A DNA stretch of 6,204 nucleotides from positions 1 through 6,204 of the forward strand of contig JAIVHC010000230.1 of assembly GCA_020201305.1 (NCBI GenBank), written 5' to 3'. The position numbers were made by a program, and so were the translations under genes. Under the pieces are notes generated by a model. It saw nothing but the letters and a program-made list of their open reading frames with translations, ran no database searches and was not told where the DNA came from. Positions 1 through 6,176 of this stretch are shown piece after piece; the first letter of the stretch is position 1; the number at the start of each line of letters is the position of its first letter. This DNA is from Geobacteraceae bacterium. Its GTDB lineage: Bacteria > Desulfobacterota > Desulfuromonadia > Desulfuromonadales > Desulfuromonadaceae.

Positions 1-74
1 GCGCGTGCAGTTTCGCGCATCACTTCGTAGTCCGAATCACTTCCCATCAGAATTGCAATTACTGGTTTTCCCAT
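1..74 (-). CDS. purE: PurE, N5-carboxyaminoimidazole ribonucleotide mutase (N-terminal 24 codons, cut by window edge)
   Basis: PurE converts N5-CAIR to CAIR (class I) in de novo purine synthesis in the cytoplasm. Only the first 24 residues are present. They begin MGKPVIAILMGSDSDYEVM, which carries the family's diagnostic N-terminal strand and the GSDSD substrate-phosphate loop (residues 11-15). The ATG at 74-72 is preceded by an AGAGGA Shine-Dalgarno with 9 bases of spacing. The reading frame is open to the window edge. It lies 100 bases downstream of purD on the same strand, which fits a purH-purD-purE run. Class I and class II PurE cannot be separated from this fragment, and no PurK is visible in the window. 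The identification rests on a short but very characteristic motif. Confidence 0.9.
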   Translation of the reverse strand, partial: MGKPVIAILMGSDSDYEVMRETAR

Positions 75-174
75 AGGTATAAGTCCTCTATAAAATATCT
101 GTTTGTGTTTTTGTGGCAGAACTCATGTGCAATAAGGATGACTTCTTCTATTTTTCTTCCTGCTACACAAATTT
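75..174 (-). other. purD-purE intergenic spacer
   Basis: This 100-base spacer is noticeably richer in A and T than the flanking genes on the transcribed strand. It holds the purE ribosome-binding site (AGAGGA, about 84-89). Loose TA-rich -10-like strings (such as TATTTT) occur about 20-30 bases ahead of the purE start, but I could not pair them with a convincing -35. No terminator hairpin was seen. Read-through from purD is the simplest reading, with a weak extra promoter possible. Confidence 0.4.
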
Positions 175-1446
175 TCAGCGCTTCAGGGCTTTCTGCCCAA
201 TATCGTTGCGCATCTGCATCCCATTCCAGCTGATCTTTGCGGCACCGGTATACGCCTTGTCAATTGCCGCCTTAATGGTGTCGGCCCAGCCGGTCACACC
301 GAGAACGCGCCCGCCGGCAGTTACGATCTCTTTATCCTGTGCTGCGGTTCCGGCATGGAATACGTGCACTCCGTCGATGGCGTTGGCTGCGTCAATCCCG
401 GAGATGACATCCCCTTTGGAATAACTGCCGGGATATCCGCCCGCTGCGAGTACCACACACACCGCCGCGCGCTCGTACCACTCAAGTTCAGACACATTGA
501 GTTCGCCGCGCGCACATGCCTGGAGTACCGGCACCAGATCGGACTTCATCCGGCACAGGAGTGGCTGGGCTTCCGGATCGCCGAAGCGCGCGTTATATTC
601 CAGCACCTTAAAGTTGTCTCCATCAATCATCAGACCTACAAACAGGATTCCCTGATAGGGTGTTCCTTCTGCGGCCATCCCATCAATGGTGGGCTGAACA
701 ACCTCAGTCACAATGCGTTGATACAGAGCATCCGTAACCACCGGTGCCGGAGAGTATGCTCCCATGCCACCGGTGTTCGGACCTTGATCTGCGTCGAAAA
801 TCTGCTTGTGATCCTGGGATGAGGCCAGGGGAAGGATATTTTTGCCATCGGTAAAGGCAAAAAACGAGGCCTCCTCGCCGTAGAGAAACTCCTCGACCAC
901 CACGGCCTGTCCTGCATCACCAAACTTGCCCTGTACCAGAATTTCGTCAACAGCTTGTATCGCCTCTGCTTCTGTCTGTGCCAGGATCACCCCTTTACCC
1001 GCCGCGAGGCCATCGGCCTTCACCACGATGGGCGCACCCTGCGCGCGGATATATTTAACTGCGGCATCGCGATCAGCAAATGAAGCATACGCTGCGGTAG
1101 GGATGGAGTATTTCCGCATCAGGTCTTTGGAAAAGCCCTTGCTCCCCTCAAGTTGGGCTGCAGCTTTATCCGGACCAAACACATCAAGCCCCCCGGCACG
1201 GAATTTATCCGCAATACCCAGGGTGAGTGGAAGCTCCGGCCCCACCACGGTGAGATCGATCTGCTTCGAATGTGCAAATTCGTACAGCGCATCGATGTCG
1301 TCCACTGCAATGGGCACCACTTCAGCAAGTTCAGCAATACCGGGGTTACCGGGGGCGCAGTATATCTTATCCACCTGCTCGGACTGGGCGATCTTCCATA
1401 CCAGGGCGTGTTCACGTCCGCCGCCACCTACAACCAGAATATTCAT
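175..1446 (-). CDS. purD: PurD, phosphoribosylamine-glycine ligase (GAR synthetase)
   Basis: PurD ligates phosphoribosylamine and glycine using ATP to give GAR, the second step of de novo purine synthesis, in the cytoplasm. The 423-residue product has the usual monofunctional bacterial length. Visible motifs, in order: the N-terminal GGGGREHAL loop (residues 7-14), GPELPL (69-74), the start of the ATP-grasp domain at GSKGFSKDLM (101-110), the ATP-binding KADGLAAGKGV (143-153), DHKQIFDADQGPNTGGMGAYSP (212-233), and the metal-binding EYNARFGDPEAQ (283-294) with E283 and N285. The ATG at 1446-1444 has an AGGAG Shine-Dalgarno 6-7 bases upstream, which supports this start. The gene follows purH after 134 bases that include an intrinsic terminator. 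Nothing essential appears to be missing, and there is no fusion to PurM or PurN. Confidence 0.98.
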   Translation of the reverse strand: MNILVVGGGGREHALVWKIAQSEQVDKIYCAPGNPGIAELAEVVPIAVDDIDALYEFAHSKQIDLTVVGPELPLTLGIADKFRAGGLDVFGPDKAAAQLEGSKGFSKDLMRKYSIPTAAYASFADRDAAVKYIRAQGAPIVVKADGLAAGKGVILAQTEAEAIQAVDEILVQGKFGDAGQAVVVEEFLYGEEASFFAFTDGKNILPLASSQDHKQIFDADQGPNTGGMGAYSPAPVVTDALYQRIVTEVVQPTIDGMAAEGTPYQGILFVGLMIDGDNFKVLEYNARFGDPEAQPLLCRMKSDLVPVLQACARGELNVSELEWYERAAVCVVLAAGGYPGSYSKGDVISGIDAANAIDGVHVFHAGTAAQDKEIVTAGGRVLGVTGWADTIKAAIDKAYTGAAKISWNGMQMRNDIGQKALKR

Positions 1447-1466
1447 CTATTTCTCCTACTGCCGTT

Positions 1467-1503
1467 AAAAAGCCCGGAACAGCCCCGTGCGGGGGCAGTC
1501 CCG
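1467..1503 (-). terminator. Intrinsic terminator between purH and purD
   Basis: On the minus strand the RNA folds into a 12-pair stem (arms 1503-1492 and 1486-1475, one U-U mismatch, one G-U pair) with the GC-rich core GCCCC/GGGGC and a 5-base loop. It is followed by GGC and a run of five T (1471-1467). The T run ends about 10 bases before the purD Shine-Dalgarno. This is good rho-independent terminator structure, although the 3-base gap between stem and U tract could weaken it. Placed here, it would limit purH-to-purD read-through or act as an attenuator of purD. Confidence 0.65.
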
Positions 1504-1538
1504 ATTTTGCTGCGGTTTTTCCCTCTGAATCAACACTA

Positions 1539-1560
1539 TGCATATATTCTGCATATATTC
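1539..1560. repeat. Perfect 11-base tandem direct repeat
   Basis: TGCATATATTC occurs twice head to tail (1539-1549 and 1550-1560) in the purH-purD spacer. The first copy lies within the 8-base palindrome TATGCATA. The AT-rich unit stands out against the GC-rich flanks. It could be a protein binding site or part of a purD promoter. No clear -35/-10 pair was found around it, so its function is unknown. Confidence 0.6.
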
Positions 1561-1580
1561 CGCTACAGTGAACTGCGGGC

Positions 1581-3146
1581 CTAGTGGCGGAAATGCCGCA
1601 TACTGGTGAATACCATGGCAATGCCATGCTCATCTGCAGCGTCAATAATTTCCTGATCGCGAATGGATCCACCCGGCTGGATTACTGCGGTGACCCCCTC
1701 TTTGGCGGCATTGTCGAGACCATCGCGGAACGGGAAAAAAGCATCCGACGCCATGGCTGAACCCTTAACTTCCAGACCGGCATGTTCGGCCTTGTTCGCA
1801 GCGATACGTGCCGAATTCACCCGGCTCATCTGTCCGGCACCAACCCCGATGGTCATCCCATCACGGGCGTATACAATGGCGTTGGATTTTACAAATTTAG
1901 CCACGCGCCAACTGAAGAGCATATCCTCCATCTCTTTGTCGCTGGGCTGACGTTTACTCACAACCTTCATCTCGCGGGTCAGATCCTGATCCAGGTCCTG
2001 CACCAGCAAGCCGCCGTTCACACGTTTGTATTCGAGGCGACTTGGATCCTGTCCCGTCCAGGAACCGCACTCAAGCAGGCGTACATTTTTCTTCGCCTTC
2101 ACCACTTCAACAGCTTCTGCTGCTACCTGAGGCGCGATAATAACCTCGACAAACTGGCGCTCCACAATCGCCTTCGCAGTAGCTTCATCCAGAGTGCGAT
2201 TGACCGCTATAATACCCCCGAAAGCGGATTCAGAATCAGTGCTGAAGGCACGCTCATATGCACTGAGAAGATCTTCGCCCACCGCAACGCCACACGGATT
2301 GGCGTGTTTGACGATAACGCATGCAGGAGATTCATCAAACTGTTTGATACACTCCAGCGCTGCATCGGTGTCGGCAATATTGTTGTAGGATAGCGCCTTG
2401 CCCTGCAGCTGGGTGGCAGTAGCCACGCTCGCACGGGTGTTGCCTTTTTCCACGTAGAACGCCGCATCCTGATGCGGATTTTCGCCGTAGCGCATAACCT
2501 GCTTCTGCTCAAACTGCAGACTGAGGGCAGAGGGGAATTTGGTCTGCTCTGCGCCGATGCGGCACCCGAGCCAGTTGGAAATGGCACCATCATACGCAGC
2601 CGTGTGCTGGTACACCTTCACCGCAAGGCGGAAGTTGGTCTGCTCTGACACTTCACCGCCATGGGTACGCATCTCTTCGGCAACGCAGGCATAGTCGTCC
2701 GTGTCCACCACAACGGTGACAAAGCGATTATTCTTCGCCGCGCTGCGCAACATGGTCGGACCACCGATGTCGATATTTTCAATCGCATCCGCAAGGGTAC
2801 AGTCCTTTTTGGCAACGGTTGCTTCAAAGGGATACAGATTCACTACGACCATATCAATGGGTTCAATCCCATGCTCTTCCATCTTGTCGGTATGCGCCGG
2901 ATTATCGCGCAATCCCAGCAGGGCACCATGCACTTTGGGATGCAGGGTCTTAACCCTGCCATCGAGCATTTCAGGAAAGCCGGTATAGTCCGAGACATCT
3001 TTAACGTCCAGCCCCTGGTCGCGCAACAGGGTGGCAGTACCCCCGGTTGAGAGAATCTCCACGCCGAAATCGGCGAGTACGCGGGCGAAATCCACTATAC
3101 CCTCTTTGTCGGAAACACTTATAAGTGCACGTTTAATAACAGCCAT
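1581..3146 (-). CDS. purH: PurH, bifunctional AICAR transformylase / IMP cyclohydrolase
   Basis: PurH catalyses the last two steps to IMP: formylation of AICAR with 10-formyl-tetrahydrofolate, then ring closure. The 521-residue product is full length for the family. The N-terminal MGS-like IMP cyclohydrolase domain (about 1-195) shows STGGT (33-37), KTLHPKVHG (66-74), NLYPF (103-107) and ENIDIGGPTMLRSAAKN (123-139). The AICAR transformylase domain follows with RYGENPHQ (219-226), ALSYNNIADTDAA (251-263), the catalytic KHANPCG (K280, H281), SDAFFPF (467-473), QPGGSIRDQE (490-499) and the typical C-terminal end SMRHFRH. The ATG at 3146-3144 has an AAAGGA Shine-Dalgarno 6 bases upstream. A strong promoter lies immediately upstream, so purH probably starts its own transcript. 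From memory the wording is closest to Desulfuromonadia-type PurH; this is not a database result. Confidence 0.98.
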   Translation of the reverse strand: MAVIKRALISVSDKEGIVDFARVLADFGVEILSTGGTATLLRDQGLDVKDVSDYTGFPEMLDGRVKTLHPKVHGALLGLRDNPAHTDKMEEHGIEPIDMVVVNLYPFEATVAKKDCTLADAIENIDIGGPTMLRSAAKNNRFVTVVVDTDDYACVAEEMRTHGGEVSEQTNFRLAVKVYQHTAAYDGAISNWLGCRIGAEQTKFPSALSLQFEQKQVMRYGENPHQDAAFYVEKGNTRASVATATQLQGKALSYNNIADTDAALECIKQFDESPACVIVKHANPCGVAVGEDLLSAYERAFSTDSESAFGGIIAVNRTLDEATAKAIVERQFVEVIIAPQVAAEAVEVVKAKKNVRLLECGSWTGQDPSRLEYKRVNGGLLVQDLDQDLTREMKVVSKRQPSDKEMEDMLFSWRVAKFVKSNAIVYARDGMTIGVGAGQMSRVNSARIAANKAEHAGLEVKGSAMASDAFFPFRDGLDNAAKEGVTAVIQPGGSIRDQEIIDAADEHGIAMVFTSMRHFRH

Positions 3147-3161
3147 GTTGAATCCTTTCCC

Positions 3162-3190
3162 ATTGTATTGATTTGGTACGACTCAGTCAA
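3162..3190 (-). promoter_or_regulatory. Sigma70-type promoter of purH
   Basis: On the minus strand TTGACT (3190-3185) and TACAAT (3167-3162) are separated by exactly 17 bases. Each box differs from consensus at one position. The predicted start of transcription, about 6-7 bases past the -10, falls near 3155-3157. That is only about 9-11 bases before the purH ATG, inside or next to the AAAGGA Shine-Dalgarno. The unusually short leader is the only reason for doubt. Confidence 0.7.
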
Positions 3191-3198
3191 TTCAGACT
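3180..3198. promoter_or_regulatory. Inverted repeats overlapping the purH -35 box
   Basis: GACT-C-AGTC (3180-3188) and AGTC-AATTCA-GACT (3185-3198) are overlapping inverted repeats that share the AGTC covering the purH -35 element. Symmetry over a -35 box is compatible with an operator for a dimeric repressor, but four-base arms occur easily by chance. The arrangement does not resemble the E. coli PurR box. Treat as a candidate only. Confidence 0.3.
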
Positions 3199-3208
3199 AA
3201 GACGCTTA

Positions 3209-3224
3209 TGTTTACGTGTTTATG
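3209..3224. repeat. Imperfect 8-base tandem repeat upstream of the purH promoter
   Basis: TGTTTACG (3209-3216) is followed directly by TGTTTATG (3217-3224), matching at 7 of 8 positions. It sits roughly 55-70 bases upstream of the predicted purH transcription start, where activator sites or AT-rich promoter-stimulating DNA are often found. Its function is not known. Confidence 0.4.
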
Positions 3225-3227
3225 ACC

Positions 3228-3422
3228 TTATACACAAGGAAAATCCCCCTGCAGCAGAGCATAACAGACAGCCCGCGAGCGGTTTTTCTCCACTTTCTCC
3301 TTCGAGTTGAAAATCACATCTTCTGCGGCAAATTCGCACCTGTTCGGTCCGCCCCGTAGATAGAGCTGCTCCAACCTCAGAACGACCACCATAAGAGCGC
3401 GGCGCCTGGTACTGCGGCGCAT
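3228..3422 (-). CDS. Possible small hypothetical protein (64 residues)
   Basis: I do not recognise this product. The frame starts with an ATG (3422-3420) only 2 bases after the stop of the RACo-like gene, has a weak AAGG upstream, and ends 81 bases before purH. The protein starts with a very basic stretch (MRRSTRRRAL), then a short hydrophobic run (MVVVL), a middle with EFAAEDVIF, a charged segment (KEKVEKNRSR) and a cysteine-containing end. No signal peptide or full membrane segment is convincing. For it: tight spacing after the upstream stop, matching strand, and codons with G/C-rich third positions like the neighbours. Against it: short length, weak ribosome-binding site and no known family. 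It may instead be untranslated sequence between the alr pair and purH. Confidence 0.35.
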   Translation of the reverse strand: MRRSTRRRALMVVVLRLEQLYLRGGPNRCEFAAEDVIFNSKEKVEKNRSRAVCYALLQGDFPCV

Positions 3423-3424
3423 GA

Positions 3425-4630
3425 CTAGCCTTGTGGTGAATTGTTACAAAAATTCAGGGCTTTGACAAAGGCTCTCTCAAATGCGGGTGTTCCCGAGAGG
3501 GGGTAGAGTCTGATCTGCCTGCGCAGGTTTTCCACCTCCATGTCACCCTCCTCGCTGCACAAAAAACGCACCAGCCCATACAGCACTCCATTGCGGACAA
3601 ATTCAACCTTTTTTATCATGTATTCAGGTAACATGGCAATGGCGTTAAGCATCTCTGGCCGCATGGCACTTCCCAGAGCGCCGGTTATATACACGCGCTC
3701 AAGGGCTGCGGGCTCAAGCCCGGCACGCTGCATAAGACATTCGGCCCCGGCATAAACCGCCCCTTTGGCGAGCTGAAGCTGGCGGATATCCTCCTGGGTC
3801 AGGCGCAGATCAACCGCATCCGGAGCGGCAATGGTACCATCGCACCCCACGAGACCGTGCTCCAACGCTGCGGCCAGGGTTTCCACCACGGCGCTGCCGC
3901 ACAGACCCCGGGGAGACACAGCCCCTGCCCTCTTATCCTGTGGCGGAACAATGTCGAGGCAGAAGCGCTCATTTTCCACATGCACACCGCGTACTGCCCC
4001 CTCTTGTGCCGGCATACCGCAGCTGATATTACCCCCTTCAAACGCCGGACCTGCAGCAACCGAGGTGGCAAGCCAGCGAGCACCGTCAAAGAGTGCTATC
4101 TCCGCATTGGTACCCACATCCACGATCAGAGAACCGGGTACGGGATCCTTGAGCGCGTACAATACTGCGAGCAGGTCGCCCCCCACGTATCCACCCACCA
4201 GGGGAAACAGATACAGGGGCACCTCCAGTTCAGGCACACTCAGATTGACCCCGGCACAGGAATCGGGACGATACGGAGGCCGAAGCAACGACGCGCCATC
4301 ACCGCCGCGCGCAAGGATAGTGATGCCCGAATTCCCCGCGGCTACCGCACGGTGTATCGTGGACGCCTGAACCCGGGCATTTTTACACAGAAGGGCAAGG
4401 ATATCTGCTGTTCCGCGCATAAGCGCGTCACGCAACTGCTGCCTGCCCTCCGGTGTAGACGCATGTTCGAGGCGGCGAATTATATCCGGACCGAATTCCT
4501 GCTGGGGGTTGAACACCGTGGCGCGGGCGCGGATGCTACCGTTCTGATCCAGAAGCTGTCCCGTAAGGGTTGTCGTTCCCATGTCGAGGGCAAACATCAG
4601 CTTTTTGTCATCCCCCTGTCTATCAGACAT
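3425..4630 (-). CDS. RACo/DUF4445-type ASKHA ATPase lacking an iron-sulfur domain
   Basis: The 401-residue product matches the C-terminal ATPase part of RACo/RamA proteins, which use ATP to drive reductive reactivation of corrinoid proteins. Motifs in order: the phosphate-1 loop ALDMGTTTLTG (14-24), NPQQEFGPDIIRR (41-53), AAGNSGI (97-103), GGYVGGD (146-152), the second phosphate loop DVGTNAEIAL (171-180), the family signature AAGPAFEGGNISCGMPAQEGAV (192-213), GLCGSAVVE (242-250), DIRQLQLAKGAVYAG (281-295) and the adenosine-region TGALGSAM (316-323). RACo is around 600 residues with an N-terminal [2Fe-2S] domain. Here the ATPase begins at residue 12, and none of the nine cysteines forms a CxxC. 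The start at 4630 is chosen because it overlaps the alr stop by 8 bases (ATGTCTGA) and has GGAG/AGGAG upstream; the frame stays open to 4738, but that part only reads through alr. The true substrate is unknown. Confidence 0.85.
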   Translation of the reverse strand: MSDRQGDDKKLMFALDMGTTTLTGQLLDQNGSIRARATVFNPQQEFGPDIIRRLEHASTPEGRQQLRDALMRGTADILALLCKNARVQASTIHRAVAAGNSGITILARGGDGASLLRPPYRPDSCAGVNLSVPELEVPLYLFPLVGGYVGGDLLAVLYALKDPVPGSLIVDVGTNAEIALFDGARWLATSVAAGPAFEGGNISCGMPAQEGAVRGVHVENERFCLDIVPPQDKRAGAVSPRGLCGSAVVETLAAALEHGLVGCDGTIAAPDAVDLRLTQEDIRQLQLAKGAVYAGAECLMQRAGLEPAALERVYITGALGSAMRPEMLNAIAMLPEYMIKKVEFVRNGVLYGLVRFLCSEEGDMEVENLRRQIRLYPLSGTPAFERAFVKALNFCNNSPQG

Positions 4631-5840
4631 CTCCGACCTGCTCCTGTAGCGCTGATTTATCTTCACCCCGGTGTCCACAGACTTCACACTCAGGTGTACC
4701 CTCCGTCCTGTCCGGCGTACCGACGGGGAGGTACACACGCGGAACCCGCTTGCTCACCTGACACATGACCTCGTAGGAGATGGTACCGATGCGCTCTGCC
4801 CAGTCTTCGGCGTACACGCATACATCCCCTTCACAACCCAGCAGAGTAACATCATCGTACGCCGCAACCCCGGGGACTTCGGTTACATCCAGCATGGTCC
4901 AATCCATACACACCTTACCGATCACCGGCACCTTGCATTTGTTCACTATGGCATGAAAACCGTTGGACAGCAGTCGATTATAGCCATCCGCATAACCCAC
5001 GGGTATGGATGCAACCAGGGTGGGTCGAGTGGCGGTAAAATGCTGGCCGTAGGAAACTCCGCGTCCCGGAGGGAGCCACTTCAAATGCGCGATCTGGGTG
5101 CGGAAATTCATCACAGGGTGCAAATCCAGACGTGTGGCCGCAAGGGGTTGCCCGCCGTACAGGGCTATCCCCGGACGCATTAGATTGCACATGGAAGAGG
5201 GAGGGACAAAGCTGGCAGCGCTGTTGTAGCTGTGCAGATAACGCGGTGTGAGCCCCGCCGCGCGAATCTGCTCCACACCCCGCGCAAACACCTCCATCTG
5301 GGTAGCGTTGTGCGGATGCTCGGGCTCATCCGCCAGAGCCATATGGCTCATGACCCCGACGATATCGATGTAGGGAAAATGTCGTAGATGCGCAAGAAAT
5401 CCCGGCAGGTCTTCGAGTTGAAGCCCCAGACGACCCATGCCGGTATCGAGCTTGATGTGACATGTGCATCTGCGCCCCTGACGTCTGGCGGCACTGTTGA
5501 GGCGCTCGAGTTGGTCGTACTCAAATACCGTGGTATGCATACCCTCCGCGAGCACGATATCTTCCTGCCCCGGCCACGCACCACCCAGAACCAGAATGGG
5601 CTTCATTATTCCGGCACGGCGCAGCGCCAGCCCCTCTTCCGCGATGGCTACACCAAACATAGAGGCCCCGGCATCCTGCAGGGTCTGGGCTACAAAAACA
5701 GCTCCATGGCCGTATGCATCCGCCTTCACCACCGCCATGATATCCACATCGGTTGATGTGCGGCGGCGCAGTTGCATATAGTTATGCCGCAGTGCAGCCA
5801 GATCTATTTCTACCCGGGTAGGGCGATGCGCATAATGCAT
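4623..5840 (-). CDS. alr: Alanine racemase (PLP-dependent)
   Basis: Alr interconverts L- and D-alanine in the cytoplasm, supplying D-alanine for peptidoglycan. The 405-residue product has the PLP barrel domain with VVKADAYGHG (K39 forms the PLP Schiff base), LDTGMGRLG (R137), SHMA (H167), YNSAAS (205-210) and MRPGIALYG (221-229). The beta domain follows, with SYGQ carrying the second catalytic base (Y264), VGYADGYNR (281-289) and the CMDWTMLDVTEVPG stretch (311-324). K39 and R137 fall where the Bacillus enzyme has them, which supports the start at 5840 rather than the upstream in-frame ATG at 5948. No Shine-Dalgarno is visible before 5840. The conserved body ends near RVPRVYL (residue 371). 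About 30 further residues follow, including CEVCGH. The gene overlaps the RACo-like gene by 8 bases. Confidence 0.96.
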   Translation of the reverse strand: MHYAHRPTRVEIDLAALRHNYMQLRRRTSTDVDIMAVVKADAYGHGAVFVAQTLQDAGASMFGVAIAEEGLALRRAGIMKPILVLGGAWPGQEDIVLAEGMHTTVFEYDQLERLNSAARRQGRRCTCHIKLDTGMGRLGLQLEDLPGFLAHLRHFPYIDIVGVMSHMALADEPEHPHNATQMEVFARGVEQIRAAGLTPRYLHSYNSAASFVPPSSMCNLMRPGIALYGGQPLAATRLDLHPVMNFRTQIAHLKWLPPGRGVSYGQHFTATRPTLVASIPVGYADGYNRLLSNGFHAIVNKCKVPVIGKVCMDWTMLDVTEVPGVAAYDDVTLLGCEGDVCVYAEDWAERIGTISYEVMCQVSKRVPRVYLPVGTPDRTEGTPECEVCGHRGEDKSALQEQVGDV

Positions 5841-5986
5841 GGTCGGATATGACAGGTATAGGGTTAAATAAACATACAAAAGAAAGGGAGACTCAAGGTC
5901 TGTTAAGACGGATTCGCCACCCTGATGGAATGGGATTTCTTGTACCATGGGGCAACAACGGGTGTAAAGTTATTCCACGCAGGTGG
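5841..5986. other. Divergent intergenic region between alr and the thiamin-regulated leader
   Basis: This 146-base stretch separates alr (minus) from the TPP riboswitch transcript (plus). An in-frame extension of alr (start at 5948) runs through it on the minus strand, but the extra residues do not resemble racemase sequence. It contains the weak alr promoter candidate. I see no hairpin terminator, repeat or RNA gene in the rest of it. Confidence 0.5.
5867..5896 (-). promoter_or_regulatory. Weak candidate promoter for alr
   Basis: On the minus strand TTGAGT (5896-5891) and TTTATT (5872-5867) are 18 bases apart, each matching consensus at 4 of 6 positions. They would start transcription near 5860, about 20 bases before the alr ATG. 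This is the best pair I found in the alr leader but it is far from certain. Confidence 0.3.
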
Positions 5987-6015
5987 TTGACACCTTCTCA
6001 CAGATGTCTTAGGGT
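5987..6015 (+). promoter_or_regulatory. Sigma70-type promoter of the TPP riboswitch transcript
   Basis: A perfect -35 TTGACA (5987-5992) is followed after 17 bases by TAGGGT (6010-6015), which keeps the first, second and last bases of the -10 consensus. Transcription would begin near 6021-6023, just before the riboswitch aptamer at 6029. This placement on the right strand and distance supports the call. An AGGTG-GTTGA-CACCT inverted repeat (5981-5995) overlaps the -35 box. Confidence 0.65.
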
Positions 6016-6028
6016 GAAAAGATAACAA

Positions 6029-6116
6029 GATGCTGGGGGAGTGGTTTATTCCACTGAGAGCTCGTATGAGCGACCCTTGGAACCTGATCCGGGTTATACC
6101 GGCGTAGGGAAGCGAC
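6029..6116 (+). ncRNA. TPP riboswitch (thi-box) aptamer
   Basis: The conserved thi-box core is present in order. A P1 helix has arms near 6031-6034 and 6111-6114 (TGCT/AGCG). The GGGG run at 6035-6039 pairs as P2 with CCC (6074-6076). P3 is AGTGG/CCACT (6040-6044 and 6051-6055). The pyrimidine-sensing CTGAGA is at 6054-6059. An extra small GCTC-GTAT-GAGC hairpin lies at 6060-6071. The second conserved block at 6073-6088 is ACCCTTGGAACCTGAT, with CCGG/CCGG as P5 (6089-6092 and 6099-6102) and GCGTAGGGAA at 6102-6111. Such aptamers bind thiamin pyrophosphate and switch off thiamin synthesis or uptake genes. The controlled gene lies past the window end. Confidence 0.95.
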
Positions 6117-6124
6117 ATTAAACA

Positions 6125-6145
6125 CACACTTAGCCAAGTGTTTTT
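6125..6145 (+). other. Small hairpin between aptamer and terminator
   Basis: ACACTT-AGCC-AAGTGT (6127-6142) is a perfect 6-pair stem with a 4-base loop, followed directly by T residues (to 6145). It is too weak to be a strong terminator by itself. It may be part of the expression platform that changes fold when TPP binds. Confidence 0.45.
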
Positions 6146-6176
6146 AACCGCATCCCGCCCGGGTGCGGTTTTTTTT
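6146..6176 (+). terminator. Intrinsic terminator of the TPP riboswitch expression platform
   Basis: A 10-pair stem (6146-6155 with 6161-6170, one T-G pair, loop CGCCC) is followed by a T run through 6176, giving eight consecutive T from 6169. It begins 29 bases after the aptamer's closing helix. This is the expected position for transcription termination when TPP is bound. The competing antiterminator fold was not clear by eye. Confidence 0.88.

Noticed and set aside
113..424. Plus-strand frame of 103 codons over the end of purD
   Set aside because: Mostly antisense to purD coding sequence and without a credible start or motif.
1782..2393. Plus-strand frame of 203 codons within purH
   Set aside because: Fully antisense to the conserved PurH coding sequence, with no ribosome-binding site or family match.
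4631..4738. Upstream extension of the RACo-like protein by 36 residues
   Set aside because: The extra residues come from the other frame of the alr 3' end, do not resemble a ferredoxin domain, and the ATG at 4630 has the typical overlap with the alr stop.
3857..4768. Long plus-strand frame (303 codons) opposite the RACo-like gene and the end of alr
   Set aside because: It lies antisense to two well-supported genes, has no recognisable motif, and its composition is typical of a shadow frame in GC-rich coding DNA.
5841..5948. Upstream extension of Alr by 36 residues
   Set aside because: The added residues are unlike racemase N-termini, and the start at 5840 places the PLP lysine at position 39 as in known enzymes.
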